A stretch of DNA of 64,000 nucleotides from positions 41,635 through 105,634 of the forward strand of contig JAJDDE010000125.1 of assembly GCA_029260475.1 (NCBI GenBank), read 5' to 3'. Source of the DNA: Phycisphaerales bacterium. Lineage in GTDB: Bacteria > Planctomycetota > Phycisphaerae > Phycisphaerales > UBA1924. Both the position numbers and the translations under genes were made by a program. Of this stretch, positions 17,040 to 27,152 are shown piece by piece; position 1 is the first letter of the stretch, and each line of letters starts with the position of its first letter. A model generated the notes under the pieces. It had not been told where the DNA came from and ran no database searches. It saw only the letters and a list, made by a program, of their open reading frames with translations.

Positions 17040-20000
17040 ATGGCGACGCAAGTCAACAAGAAGATCGTGGTCGGGATTGTCGCGGGTGTCGTGGCGCTGT
17101 GCCTCGGCGTGACGGCCCTCGCGGTCTACATGCAGCAGAAGTCCCCCGAGCGGAACGTCACCCGAGGTGACAAGGCCTTCGAGGCCGGGGACTGGAAGCT
17201 CGCCGAGGACCAGTACTCCCGCGCGGTGAACAAGGACTCGACGAACATCGAGTACATCGACAAGTGGGGCGACGCCCTCGTCCAGATCATCCCCGAGTCG
17301 GACGCGCGCTACGCCGAGCGGTACAACAACTACCTCTCGGGCGTCCTGGCCCTCAAGGCCCGCCAGCGCCCGATGGACGGCGAGATCCAGTACGCCTACG
17401 TGAACGAGTTCGTGCGCCGCCAGCGCCTGCTCGGGAGCCCGGGCGTCGATTCCGCAGAGGTCATCATCAACCAGGTGAACGACCGCGCCGCGGGCCTCAC
17501 CGAGGACGACCCCTTCCGCACGAGACTCCAGCGCTGGCGCGGGTTCGCGTTGGTGCAGAAGGCCGAGGGCGTCACCATCTCCGACGAGGAGTACGAGACC
17601 GCGATCAAAGACCTCGCAGACGCCTACGCCCTCGACGGCGAGGCCGACGCCAAGCTCGACCTCTACCTCCTGCACCGGGCGGTGGAGAGCCGGGCGCTCG
17701 GGGACCGCAAGGTCGAGCTCGCGGGGCGCGCGGGCGCCGCCGCTAACGCAGCGATGCAAGACCTGCTCGCCGACCACGCGCTCGACCCGGGCGTCATCGC
17801 GACCCGTTTCACCGTCGAGCGCCGCGACGCGATCACCTCGAACGACCCCGAGACCGCCGAGCAGCTCGTCCGCCGGGCGGCGCAAGCAGCCGCCGACGCC
17901 TTCTCGAACGTTGACGTTTCGAAGCACAGCGTCGATCGGATGGTCGGGGCCGGCATCGCGATCGGGCAGTACATCCCTTGGGAGCAGATCCCGAAGATCG
18001 ACGCCAAGCTCGTCGAGAAGGCCGAGGAGACTCCGGGCGCGTCCCGCCTCGTCATGCTCCGCGCGAACCTCGCGATGCTCTCGAACAAGTTCGACGACGC
18101 GTTCGGGCTCTTCCAATCGGTCGTGGACATGCCCAATCAGCCCGTCAGCCTCGACGGCTACAACCTGCTCAACGACCGACGCCGGGCGCTGAACGCCCAG
18201 GCGACGTTGCGCATCCGCCAGGCAGAGTTCTCCTCGGGCGAGGAGAAGGCCGGTTTCCTCGACGAGGCCAAGGCGATCCGCGACCGGCTGAGCGAGACCA
18301 TCCTCACCGAGCAGGAGGACATGGTCCGCAAGCTCGACATGCAGATCGCGCTGCAGCGCGGCGAGTTCAAAGACGCGCTGCGCCTGCTCCGGAACCTCGA
18401 AGAGTCCAACGCCGCGTACTCGCGCGATCCCGACGTGCTGCTCGGCTACGTACGCGCCCTGACCGAGCAGAGGCTCCCGGGCGACGCCAAGGTCAAGCTT
18501 GAGGAATACACCCGCCTCCGCGGCGGGCGCAACACGCCGCAGACCCTGCTCTACTGGGGCGCGATCGAGTTCATGCTCGGCAATCTCCAGGAGTCCCTTG
18601 GGTATTACCGCGAGCTCCAGGCGATCCTCCCGGAGAACGATTTCGTCCGCGATAGAGTGCGGTCCATCTCCAGCGTGCTGGGCACCGGCGGCGACGACGC
18701 GGACCCGATCATCGTCACGATCAATCGCGCCCGCGACCTGCGGGCTCAGGGCGACACAGAGGGCGCCGTCTCGGTGCTCGAGTCCGCCCTGGTAGAAGCG
18801 CCCGACGACCAGCGCATCATCCGTCTCCTTGTCAGTCTCGATCTTTCCAACGACAACCGCGAGCGCGCCGGCGAACGCCTGCGCTCCGCGCTCGATCGCA
18901 GCCCAGACAGCCAGTTCCTCAAGAACCTGCTCACGCGCGTCGAGATCGAAGACCCCATCGAGGCCCAGCTCCAGATCATCGCCGAGTCCGACGAGTCGGA
19001 CCTCGTGAAGGCGCTGCAGCGCGAGGTGGTGTACCGCGCCGGGCGTCGCGTGGATGAAGCCAACGAGCAGCTCGAGATCGCCATCGGGATCGACGAGGAA
19101 GACTTCCAGGTCATCGACCGCGCGTTCGTCCGCTACGCCTCGCGCGGCAAGGAAGGTCTCGCAGAGGCCGAGCGCGTCGTGCAGATCGCCTCGCGCGTCG
19201 ATGCGGACGGTCACGGCGGTCAGGTGTACCGCGCCCGCCTCGAGATCCTCAAGGGGGACGCGAGCGAGGCCATCACGATCCTCACCGCGATCACGGAAGA
19301 GAACCCGTACGCCGCGGAGGTGTGGCGTTGGCTGGGCGGTGCGCAGCGTGCCGCCGGTCTGAACGATGCGGCGGTGAATTCCTACGCGCGTGCCTACGAG
19401 TCGCGTCCCTCGGACGTCGGCTTCGCCGGTGCATACGCCAACGCGCTCGTCGCCGCCGGTCGCGGCACCGAGGCCGCCAAGGTGCTCAGCCCCGACACGG
19501 GCGTGCTCCAGTACGGGCAGGGCGGTGACCAGCTCGTGGAGCAGTGGCTGAGGCTCGAAGGGCAGTTCGGCGATCGCGATCGCGTGCTGCAGATGCGTGA
19601 GACATCGTTCAACCGCGACCCGTCCACCCTCGACAACACGCTGGCGTTGATGCAGCTGCTCCTCCAGGACGAGAACTGGACCGGGGCCCAGAGCGTCATC
19701 GATGGCTACGCGTCGGGGCGCAGTCCCAACCCGCTGCGCATCGCGCAGATGACCTCCGCGATGCGCGCTTCGCAGGGCGACAGCGCCGGCGCGGTCTCGG
19801 TGATCGAAGAGTTCATCTCGAACACCCCGGAGAGCGATCTGACACCGGAGCCATTCCGTGTCCTGGCCCGTGCGTACGAGCAGCAGGGAGATCTCGCCGC
19901 CGCCGCCCAGACCTACGAGCGCGGCAGCAAGTACCAAGGCGAGCGGCGCATCCTCGACCGCTCCCTCGCGGACCTGCGATTCCGTGATGCGTCGCAAACG

Positions 20001-21713
20001 CGCGCCCGCGCCGCCTCGATGGCGGCCGACGACCCCGCTCGCGCCGATCTCGACCGCGTCTGGAAGGAGCGGTACGCCCAGGCGATGGAGCTCTACCAGC
20101 GGATCCTCACGGACAACGACTTCGATGAACTCATCGCCAAGCGCAAGGCCGAGTGTCAGCTCCGGTTGAACCGGTACACCGCGATGAACGCAACGCTCGA
20201 CAGCATCGTCGAGACGACGGGGAACCAGAACGATCTCCAGGTGCTGCTGCTCCGCGCGGTGGCCGCCGAAGAGCAGGGCGACGACGCGGCGGTCGATGAG
20301 TACATGAACCGCGCGGTCGAGAACAACTCGCTCGACCCGATGGCGTTCTTCCGTCGCGCACAGGTCAACTCCAGGTACCCGGAGCGCATGCCGGATGTGA
20401 TCGCGGATCTGCAACAGGCCGTGAAGCTACGCGCGGCCTTCGTGGACGCGTGGAGCCTCCTCGCGCAGACCTACGCACGCATCGGGCAGCCCCAGCAGGC
20501 GTTCCAGAAGCTGCGCGGCGCGATCGAGTCCAACCCCAACAACACGCGTCTGCCGATCGTGCTGGTGGACCTCTACACCGCGATGGGTCAGATCGACCAG
20601 GCCCTCGTCGAGGCAACGCAGCGAGCCAACGCCGACGACACCGACACCTATTGGGTCGAGCGTGCGGCGCAGCTCTCCCAGCGCACGAGCAACTACGACG
20701 CCGCCTACCGCTGGCTCACCATGCTCGACGAGCGGACCGAGTTCACCAACGACGCCTACGCGATGGACCGCCTCAATTGCCTGCTCCGGCGCGAGGCCGG
20801 CGTAGTGATTCCCGAGGTCAACCGCCTGCTCAGGCGCGTCGAGGCGATCGTGGTGGATGGCGACGCCAACATCATCCTCAAGCTCCTCCGCGCTCGGGGC
20901 GAGGCGGCGCGAGGCAACCGCATCGAATCCGACAAGCTCATGGTCGAGGCGCACGACCAGGCCAGGGCCACAGGCCCCGTCGGCCTTCGCCTCTTTGCCG
21001 AGGCGCTCTACCTCAGAGGCCTCCAGTCGATGGGCGAGTTGGAAGCGCAGCAGGCGATGCTCTCGTTCATCAACGACACGCAGGCCCTCAGGCCGCTGCA
21101 CCCGTACCTGAAGCTGGAGATCATCCAGCCCAGCGTCTTCGCAGCGGAGACCCGGGAGCAGCGCGAACAGATCAACGCGGCGCTGAACGCGGTGGGCGAG
21201 GAGATCGATCCCCAGGACCAGATCTCGCAGTTCCGCTACTACCGCCTCGCCAGCAACCTCCGGTACGCGTTGGCGGACTACGAGGGAAGCGTGCAGGCGT
21301 CGAGAGCGGCGCTGCAACTCGCTCCGAACAACACCGAGATGGCCAACAACCTCGCCTACTCCCTCTCCAGCCACCTGGATCGGCACGAGGAGGCGCTCCC
21401 CTTTGCGGCTCGCGCCGCCGAACTCAACCCCAACGCCTCCTACGTGCAGGACACCCTGGGCGTGATCCAGCTCCGCCTCGGGAAGGTCGAAGACGCACTT
21501 GCCAGCCTCGATCGGGCGGTCTCGACCGCGGTCGGTCCCGATAACCTCGCGGCGGCCCTACTCCACAAGGCGCAGGCTCTCTTCGCCGCGGACAGGACAA
21601 CCGAGGCCAAGCAGACCGTGGTGCGTGCCCAGAGAGCGATGGCACAGGCCTCCGTTCAGACCCGAGAACTGTACGCCGAAGAGCTGCAAACGCTGGTTGA
21701 CGGCATGCGTTGA
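17040..21713 (+). CDS. Giant membrane-anchored TPR protein of the exosortase locus
   Basis: The 1557-residue protein has one N-terminal membrane helix (about residues 9-31) and then TPR-like helical pairs throughout, such as RGDKAFEAGDWKLAEDQYSRA near the start and SYVQDTLGVIQLRLGKVEDALASLDRA near the end. It resembles the TPR proteins (PrsT type) encoded with exosortases but is much longer. It probably scaffolds the export or assembly complex from the periplasmic side. GAGGAG about ten bases upstream supports the ATG. The long antisense frames opposite it are composition shadows. Confidence 0.85.
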   Translation: MATQVNKKIVVGIVAGVVALCLGVTALAVYMQQKSPERNVTRGDKAFEAGDWKLAEDQYSRAVNKDSTNIEYIDKWGDALVQIIPESDARYAERYNNYLSGVLALKARQRPMDGEIQYAYVNEFVRRQRLLGSPGVDSAEVIINQVNDRAAGLTEDDPFRTRLQRWRGFALVQKAEGVTISDEEYETAIKDLADAYALDGEADAKLDLYLLHRAVESRALGDRKVELAGRAGAAANAAMQDLLADHALDPGVIATRFTVERRDAITSNDPETAEQLVRRAAQAAADAFSNVDVSKHSVDRMVGAGIAIGQYIPWEQIPKIDAKLVEKAEETPGASRLVMLRANLAMLSNKFDDAFGLFQSVVDMPNQPVSLDGYNLLNDRRRALNAQATLRIRQAEFSSGEEKAGFLDEAKAIRDRLSETILTEQEDMVRKLDMQIALQRGEFKDALRLLRNLEESNAAYSRDPDVLLGYVRALTEQRLPGDAKVKLEEYTRLRGGRNTPQTLLYWGAIEFMLGNLQESLGYYRELQAILPENDFVRDRVRSISSVLGTGGDDADPIIVTINRARDLRAQGDTEGAVSVLESALVEAPDDQRIIRLLVSLDLSNDNRERAGERLRSALDRSPDSQFLKNLLTRVEIEDPIEAQLQIIAESDESDLVKALQREVVYRAGRRVDEANEQLEIAIGIDEEDFQVIDRAFVRYASRGKEGLAEAERVVQIASRVDADGHGGQVYRARLEILKGDASEAITILTAITEENPYAAEVWRWLGGAQRAAGLNDAAVNSYARAYESRPSDVGFAGAYANALVAAGRGTEAAKVLSPDTGVLQYGQGGDQLVEQWLRLEGQFGDRDRVLQMRETSFNRDPSTLDNTLALMQLLLQDENWTGAQSVIDGYASGRSPNPLRIAQMTSAMRASQGDSAGAVSVIEEFISNTPESDLTPEPFRVLARAYEQQGDLAAAAQTYERGSKYQGERRILDRSLADLRFRDASQTRARAASMAADDPARADLDRVWKERYAQAMELYQRILTDNDFDELIAKRKAECQLRLNRYTAMNATLDSIVETTGNQNDLQVLLLRAVAAEEQGDDAAVDEYMNRAVENNSLDPMAFFRRAQVNSRYPERMPDVIADLQQAVKLRAAFVDAWSLLAQTYARIGQPQQAFQKLRGAIESNPNNTRLPIVLVDLYTAMGQIDQALVEATQRANADDTDTYWVERAAQLSQRTSNYDAAYRWLTMLDERTEFTNDAYAMDRLNCLLRREAGVVIPEVNRLLRRVEAIVVDGDANIILKLLRARGEAARGNRIESDKLMVEAHDQARATGPVGLRLFAEALYLRGLQSMGELEAQQAMLSFINDTQALRPLHPYLKLEIIQPSVFAAETREQREQINAALNAVGEEIDPQDQISQFRYYRLASNLRYALADYEGSVQASRAALQLAPNNTEMANNLAYSLSSHLDRHEEALPFAARAAELNPNASYVQDTLGVIQLRLGKVEDALASLDRAVSTAVGPDNLAAALLHKAQALFAADRTTEAKQTVVRAQRAMAQASVQTRELYAEELQTLVDGMR

Positions 21714-21934
21714 GCCGACGAGTAGATCGGATCAAGGCGGTGTGAATCCTCACCCGCCACCGACCTCGGCCCCCCGCCGAGGCGTAGGAGTCAACACGCC
21801 CGCCCCGAGCACAGCAGGGGCGACGCGTTCGGAACGTAGCCCCAAGGACGGGGTCGCCCCTTTGGCGTCCCCGCTGTGCGCCCACCCCCCGACCCGCACC
21901 CCGCGCGGTCTCGCTGGACAAGAGGACAGACCCG
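21714..21934. other. Intergenic region with GC-rich hairpin
   Basis: Contains GACCTCGGCCCCCCGCCGAGG and a longer imperfect stem (GCAGGGGCGACGC...GCGTCCCCGCTG, about 21812-21876). It could reduce read-through from the TPR gene into the Wzc-like gene. No T run and no open frame that looks coding. Confidence 0.4.
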
Positions 21935-24286
21935 ATGGCTTCCAACAACCTCCCGGTCCCCTCGAACTCGCGCCCACCCGCGCGCCAGGCCCCCTCGGGG
22001 CCCCCCGCGTCCTCGGGCGGAGGAGGGCTCAAGGGCATCACCATCGACCCCGTGCGCATCGCCCGCACCTACTGGCCCATCGTCCTGGTGGCCTTCATCC
22101 TCTCGGTTGTGGTTGGTGTCGGTGCCTATTTCGTGCTCGGCAAGGTCGCTCCGAAGTACACGTCCTCAACGATCTACCTAGCCCTTCAGCAGCCGACCGC
22201 TAGCGCCGTGGCACCCTTCCAGGGGCAGGCGGAGCTCGAGAAGTACATGGGTACTCAGGTCGAGGTCATGCAGTCCGACCAGATTCTCCGCGCCGCCATC
22301 GACACCAATGAGGTGCGCAACAACACGGAGTGGATCAAGCAGTTCAAAGACAACTCCGGCGGGTTCGACGTCAACGAAGCCCTGAAAGAGCTCCGAAAAA
22401 TGGTCGGTGCCCGCGCCGCGGACGATTCGACGCTGATCCAGTTCAACGTGACCGCGAGCAACCCGAACGACGCCTCGGTGATCGGGCGCGCCATCCAGGT
22501 GCGTTATGTCCGCGACAACTCGGAGACCAACGCGGGCGACGTGAACGCACGTCTGCAGGACGTCCTCGCCCGGATCACCGACACGCAGGCGGCGCTCGAG
22601 AGCGTCGAGCAGACCATCGCCGCCCGTACGCGATCGGACAATCTGGATACGCTCCAGTCCGCTCAGAGCGCCGCGGCCAGCGAGATCCGTCAGTTGCAGC
22701 CAGCGCTCGTCGAGACGCGCCGCTCGCTCTCGGACGCCTCGGAAACCCTCGTACAACGCGAACGAATCCTAGGTGGCCCCGACGCCGCCTTCGACCCCTC
22801 GAACACTCCCGTCGGTTTCGTTTACCCCGAAGCGGTCCGCGCCACCGCCGAGAGGAACCCACTTGTCGGGAACCTCGATCTGCGTATCTCCGCGTTGAAG
22901 GCCGAGATACAGGCCCGCCTCCGTGAGCTCGGCCCGAAGCACCCGTCGATCATCCGACTCCAGGATCAGGTCAAGGCGATCACGGACCAGCGCAATGTGG
23001 AGATCAGTTCCGCGATGGCGGACCTCTTTGCCGCCGAGCTTGAGGGCCTGCGCAACGCGATCCCGCGCCTCCAGCGTGCCGAGCGCGACCTTAGCGAGGA
23101 TATTGAAGAGGCCAAGCGTCGTCAGAACGAGATCGCGCTCTCCATTCAGGAGATTGACAACCTCCAACTCCAGCAGCAGCGATTCACGCAGACGCTCGAC
23201 CGCCTCGACGCCGACCGCACCGATCTGCAGATCATCATCGGGCGCTCCGCACGCGTCCGTGTCCTGCAGTCAGCGAACGTGCCCGATTCCCGTTCCTTCC
23301 CCAAGGCGATCCCCGTCATCGGCGCTTCGATTGTGGTGCTGACCGGATTTGTCATCGGGCTCATCTTCCTCAAGGAGCTCCGGGAGCAGCGCATCCGCAC
23401 GCCGCAGGACATCGCGGCGATCCCGCGCACCCGCGTGCTGGGGGTGCTGCCCGATGCCTCGATGGACCCCGCGCAGCCCAAACGCATCGAACTCGCAAGC
23501 TCCGAAGCGCCCGACGGCGCGATCGCCGAGAGCGTGCGGCAGCTCCGCTCCACGATCATCCAGCGCATGGACGAGCGCGGGCACCACTCGATCCTGATCG
23601 GCGCGGGCCTCCCGGGCTCGGGCTCGACCACCGTCGCGTCCAACCTCGCGCAGTCGATCGCCTCGATCGGTCGTCGCGTGCTCATCATCGACGCGAACCT
23701 GCGCCGCCCGGCCATGCACAACGCCTTCGACCTCGATGAGGCACCGGGCCTCGCGGAGATCCTCCGCAGTGAGACCACCCTCGACGAAGCGGTGACCCAC
23801 GACGTTCACGCCATCCCCGGGCTCAGCGTCCTCACCGCCGGCAGCGATCGCAAGCAGGCCTACGAGCGGTTCCTCTCCGAGAGCATGGAGAGCGTGCTGC
23901 AGGAGGCCCGTGGCAAGTACGACGTCGTCATCATCGATGTCGCCCCGGGCGTCGTCTCTTCCGACATGAACGCACTGGCATCCTTCGTGGACGCCACCGC
24001 GCTCGTCGTCCGCGCCTACGCGGAGAAGCGCGGCCTCGTCGCTCGCCTCCGGAACCAGCTCGCGGTCACCGGCGCCGAGTTCCTGGGCGTCGTGGTGAAC
24101 GGGGTCAAGCCCGCGGCGGGTGGCTACATGAAGCGGAACTTCGAGCAGACGCTCAGCTACCAGCAGCCCAAGCGTGTCAAAAACACCGCGAAGCCCGAGC
24201 CCGCCAAGAAGCCCAAGAAGCTCCGCAGCGCAGACAAGGACGAGGTCAAGGCCGGCGTGAGCACGGACGGAAACGAAGACTCCTGA
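21935..24286 (+). CDS. Wzc/GumC-like chain-length protein with degenerate BY-kinase domain
   Basis: A 783-residue polysaccharide co-polymerase. It has a first membrane segment (about 46-69) after a Pro/Ser/Gly-rich head, a long periplasmic coiled coil, a second membrane segment (about 459-480), and a C-terminal ParA-like domain fused as in Wzc. The Walker A that should read PGEGKST reads LPGSGSTTV (about 558-566) and so lacks the lysine. Walker A', normally IDADLRRP, reads IDANLRRP. Walker B (YDVVIIDVAPG) has lost the usual TPP. The C-terminal tail is Lys-rich with almost no tyrosines instead of a tyrosine cluster. It probably acts in chain-length control without kinase activity. AGAGGA precedes the start. 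Confidence 0.88.
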   Translation: MASNNLPVPSNSRPPARQAPSGPPASSGGGGLKGITIDPVRIARTYWPIVLVAFILSVVVGVGAYFVLGKVAPKYTSSTIYLALQQPTASAVAPFQGQAELEKYMGTQVEVMQSDQILRAAIDTNEVRNNTEWIKQFKDNSGGFDVNEALKELRKMVGARAADDSTLIQFNVTASNPNDASVIGRAIQVRYVRDNSETNAGDVNARLQDVLARITDTQAALESVEQTIAARTRSDNLDTLQSAQSAAASEIRQLQPALVETRRSLSDASETLVQRERILGGPDAAFDPSNTPVGFVYPEAVRATAERNPLVGNLDLRISALKAEIQARLRELGPKHPSIIRLQDQVKAITDQRNVEISSAMADLFAAELEGLRNAIPRLQRAERDLSEDIEEAKRRQNEIALSIQEIDNLQLQQQRFTQTLDRLDADRTDLQIIIGRSARVRVLQSANVPDSRSFPKAIPVIGASIVVLTGFVIGLIFLKELREQRIRTPQDIAAIPRTRVLGVLPDASMDPAQPKRIELASSEAPDGAIAESVRQLRSTIIQRMDERGHHSILIGAGLPGSGSTTVASNLAQSIASIGRRVLIIDANLRRPAMHNAFDLDEAPGLAEILRSETTLDEAVTHDVHAIPGLSVLTAGSDRKQAYERFLSESMESVLQEARGKYDVVIIDVAPGVVSSDMNALASFVDATALVVRAYAEKRGLVARLRNQLAVTGAEFLGVVVNGVKPAAGGYMKRNFEQTLSYQQPKRVKNTAKPEPAKKPKKLRSADKDEVKAGVSTDGNEDS

Positions 24287-24334
24287 TCAATACGCCCGCA
24301 CCGCGGGCCCTGAGGGGTACGATCCGCCCGCGCC

Positions 24335-25687
24335 ATGTCCCAGCCCGCCACCAGTATCGATCCCGCCCAGCTGGCGGTTGACGCGGCGAACGCCCCCCCG
24401 GGGGTGATGGACATCTTCCACAATTCGATCTTCATCTTCGTCATCGCCTTCGTGGTCACGCTCTGCGCCACGCCGCTCATGCGCCGCATCGCGCTCTCGG
24501 CGGGCATCGTCGATGCGCCCGATGAGGCGCGCAAAGCCCACCGCGTCCCCGTCGCGTACCTCGGCGGCATCGCGGTCTTCCTGGGCATCTTCGCCGCCAT
24601 CATCACCAGCTATTTCGGCGACATGCTCCCCGATTGGCTCTACGTCCCCTTCGACGTCTACCTCTACATGCCGTCGGATCGGATGCCGCCGGTCGGGCAG
24701 TCCGAGCCCTCCATCTTCGTCCCGATCTCCATCCTGCTCGGCATGGCGGTGATCACGCTCGTCGGGTTCCTCGACGACGTCGTCGGCCTCGACCCGCGTC
24801 TCAAGATCGCGGGCCAGCTCATGGCGGCCGCCGCCATGGCGCTGCAGGACGTGGGCACCAAGGTGGCCTCGGGCATCATGAAGCCCATCGGCGAGATGGT
24901 CGGCAACGAGGGGCTGACGTGGATCATGGACCTGCCGCTCCTGGGCGCCACGGAGTTCGACCTCATCTACTGGGTCGGCACCGGGATCATCGCGGTCTTC
25001 GTGATCGGTTCGTGCAACGCCGCCAACCTCATCGACGGCCTCGACGGGCTCCTCTCGGGCGTCACCGCGATCGCCGTCGGCGCGATGCTGGTCATCGCGC
25101 TGTTCATGGCCAACAGCCTCGACGGCCCCCTCGACAACGCGCGCATCGTGATGTGCCTCGCCGTCATGGGCGCGTGCCTCGGGTTCCTCTGTCACAACTT
25201 CAACCCCGCCACCATCTTCCTGGGCGATTGCGGCAGCCTCCTCCTGGGCTTCATGACCATCGCCATCGTGCTCACCCTGGGCGACACGGGCAAGACCCAC
25301 TTCGTCGTCGCGGGCCTCGTGATCTGGTCGATCCCGATCATCGACACGGTGCTCGCGATCGTCCGGCGCAAACTCGCGGGACTGCCGATGAGCGCCCCCG
25401 ATGCGCACCACCTGCACCACATGCTCAAGCGCTCGCTGGGCGTCAAGGGCGCCGTCTTCTCGCTCTACGCGATCGGCGTCGCGTTCGGCATCGTCGGCAT
25501 CTGGATGACCTTCGGGCGCACGCGCGTCGTCCTCACCGTCGCGCTCGTGCTCCTCTCGTTCATCGGCATCACCGCCGTCAAGATCGCGCGCAAGCAGCAG
25601 CTCGAGCAGCAGGCGATCGACAAGACCGCCCAACGCGCGCTCAAACCCGTCGAACCCGCGAAGAAAGCCGAGGCCACCCAGCCATGA
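24335..25687 (+). CDS. Polyprenyl-phosphate sugar-1-phosphate transferase (WecA/TagO/MraY family)
   Basis: The 450-residue multi-pass protein has the family motifs: DEARKAHRVPVAYLGG in the first cytoplasmic loop, the metal-binding FLDDVVGLDPRLK, NAANLIDGLDGLLSG, and the cytoplasmic HHLHHML loop. It should start a lipid-linked glycan by moving a sugar phosphate from a UDP-sugar to undecaprenyl phosphate. An extra segment of about 45 residues follows the second helix (YFGDMLPDWLYVPFDVYL). It closes the EPS locus; no glycosyltransferase, flippase or polymerase gene is present nearby. TACGAT lies 11 bases before the ATG. Confidence 0.9.
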   Translation: MSQPATSIDPAQLAVDAANAPPGVMDIFHNSIFIFVIAFVVTLCATPLMRRIALSAGIVDAPDEARKAHRVPVAYLGGIAVFLGIFAAIITSYFGDMLPDWLYVPFDVYLYMPSDRMPPVGQSEPSIFVPISILLGMAVITLVGFLDDVVGLDPRLKIAGQLMAAAAMALQDVGTKVASGIMKPIGEMVGNEGLTWIMDLPLLGATEFDLIYWVGTGIIAVFVIGSCNAANLIDGLDGLLSGVTAIAVGAMLVIALFMANSLDGPLDNARIVMCLAVMGACLGFLCHNFNPATIFLGDCGSLLLGFMTIAIVLTLGDTGKTHFVVAGLVIWSIPIIDTVLAIVRRKLAGLPMSAPDAHHLHHMLKRSLGVKGAVFSLYAIGVAFGIVGIWMTFGRTRVVLTVALVLLSFIGITAVKIARKQQLEQQAIDKTAQRALKPVEPAKKAEATQP

Positions 25688-26049
25688 GCGAGCGAGGCAA
25701 AGACATGCTGAGCGCCTTCCGCGAGGGGCGCAACGAGGCCCAGGCGCGCCTCGAATCGTGCGAGCACAAGGGCATCAAGCGGTTCCTGAGGCTCGACGCA
25801 GCGACCTACGAAGGCGGCGCGCTGGACGCGAAGACGCAGGAGCTCCTGGGCCTCGTCGCCAGCGCCGTCCTCCGGTGCGATGACTGCATCACCTACCACG
25901 TCGAGCAATGCGTGACGCACGGCTGGTCGAAGCAAGAGATCGAGGACGCCTTCAACGTCGCGATGATCGTCGGCGGCTCCATAGTCATCCCGCACGCGCG
26001 GCGTGCCCTGCTCGTCCTCGACGTTCTGATCGAGGAGCGGGGCGACTAA
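25684..26049 (+). CDS. Carboxymuconolactone decarboxylase/AhpD-like protein
   Basis: A 121-residue all-helical protein with the redox motif CDDCITYHVEQC, in which the CxxC pair and the histidine three residues later match the AhpD/CMD family. Such proteins are peroxidase partners or decarboxylases. The ATG overlaps the preceding transferase stop (ATGA), so the two are co-translated although no functional link is obvious. Its stop codon overlaps the stop codon of the convergent permease gene. Confidence 0.88.
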   Translation: MSERGKDMLSAFREGRNEAQARLESCEHKGIKRFLRLDAATYEGGALDAKTQELLGLVASAVLRCDDCITYHVEQCVTHGWSKQEIEDAFNVAMIVGGSIVIPHARRALLVLDVLIEERGD

Positions 26050-27125
26050 CCCGCGAACCGGATCAGCGTCCGTCGCAGCGGCCTGATCGCGAAGACCACC
26101 AGCACCAGCAGGCAGCCGAAGGCGATGGGCCCGGGGATTAACATCCCGTGCGCACCCAGCTCGCTGTCGATCGAAACGACCCAGCCCGTGGCGCGCAGCA
26201 GGGCCTCGAGCCCGAGGCCGCACGCGACCGAGAGTCCGACGACGCCCACGAGGTACGCGATCAGCGCGCCGGTGCCGAGTTCCTTGCGCACGATGCCGAC
26301 CGTCCCGAGGTTCGTCGCGGGACCAGCGAGCAGGAAGACCAACGCCGCCCCGGGCCCCACGCCCGCGGCGATCAGCCCGGCGGCAACGGGAGTCGCCGCG
26401 GTGGCGCAGACGTACATCGGTACCCCAACGATCGCCATCACGATCATCGCCAGCGGCCCCGAGCCCCACTGCGCGAGCGCATCCTTCGGCACGAACGCCA
26501 TTATCGCGCCCGACACCACGAGCCCGACCACGAGCCAGAGCACCAGATCGTCCAGCAGCTTCGAGAGCGCGTAGTGCAGCCCCTCGCCCAGACGATCGAT
26601 CGCGCCGGGCGGCGCGGGTGCGGTCCCGCAGCAGGTCGGCTTCGACGAGCAGCAGGCACTCTCGGCGACGGGCAATTCCACAGACTCCGGCGTGACAGAC
26701 GTCCTGCGGTCGGCGACGAGCGTGATGAGCCCCGCGCCGATCGCGCAGATGAACGCGGCGACCACGCGGGCGACCGCCATCACCGGCCCGAGCAGCGCGT
26801 AGCTCAGCGCGATGGAGTCCGCGCCGTTCTCGGGCGTCGCGACGAGAAACGACACGGTCGCGGGCTTGGAGGCCCCCGCGCGCCGCAGCCCCATCGCCGC
26901 CGGCACCACGCCGCAGGAGCACAGCGGCAGGGGGGTGCCGATGACCGCCGCCCGCAGCACACTCCACTTGCTGTCACCCAACCATCGCGCCACCGCCTTC
27001 TCGGGCAACCACGCGCGGATCACGCCCGCGAACAGCAGCCCGAAGAGCAGCCAGGGCGCGGCCTCCAGCGCGATGTGGTACGTAGAGACTCCCAGCCGGT
27101 TGATGACGTCGAGCAATGTGTCCAT
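26046..27125 (-). CDS. SO_0444-type metal efflux permease (DUF318/ArsP family)
   Basis: A 359-residue membrane protein with about eight to ten helices in two blocks. The family motif TPLPLCSCGVVPAA appears in the first block and AATPVAAGLIAAG in the second. The central loop has a cysteine cluster (ACCSSKPTCCG) typical of the SO_0444 subfamily linked to Cu/Zn efflux. It should export soft metal ions or arsenicals. TAGACA and TATGGT lie close upstream as possible -10 boxes. The end overlaps the stop of the convergent gene by four bases. Confidence 0.85.
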   Translation of the reverse strand: MDTLLDVINRLGVSTYHIALEAAPWLLFGLLFAGVIRAWLPEKAVARWLGDSKWSVLRAAVIGTPLPLCSCGVVPAAMGLRRAGASKPATVSFLVATPENGADSIALSYALLGPVMAVARVVAAFICAIGAGLITLVADRRTSVTPESVELPVAESACCSSKPTCCGTAPAPPGAIDRLGEGLHYALSKLLDDLVLWLVVGLVVSGAIMAFVPKDALAQWGSGPLAMIVMAIVGVPMYVCATAATPVAAGLIAAGVGPGAALVFLLAGPATNLGTVGIVRKELGTGALIAYLVGVVGLSVACGLGLEALLRATGWVVSIDSELGAHGMLIPGPIAFGCLLVLVVFAIRPLRRTLIRFAG

Positions 27126-27152
27126 GATCCTGTCTAACCATAGGGGAGAACC

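Noticed and set aside
16968..20414. An open frame of more than 1100 codons antisense to the TPR gene
   Set aside because: High GC at third positions suppresses stop codons on the other strand. The TPR pattern of the sense frame is clear, and the antisense product is Arg/Val/Leu-rich without domain features.
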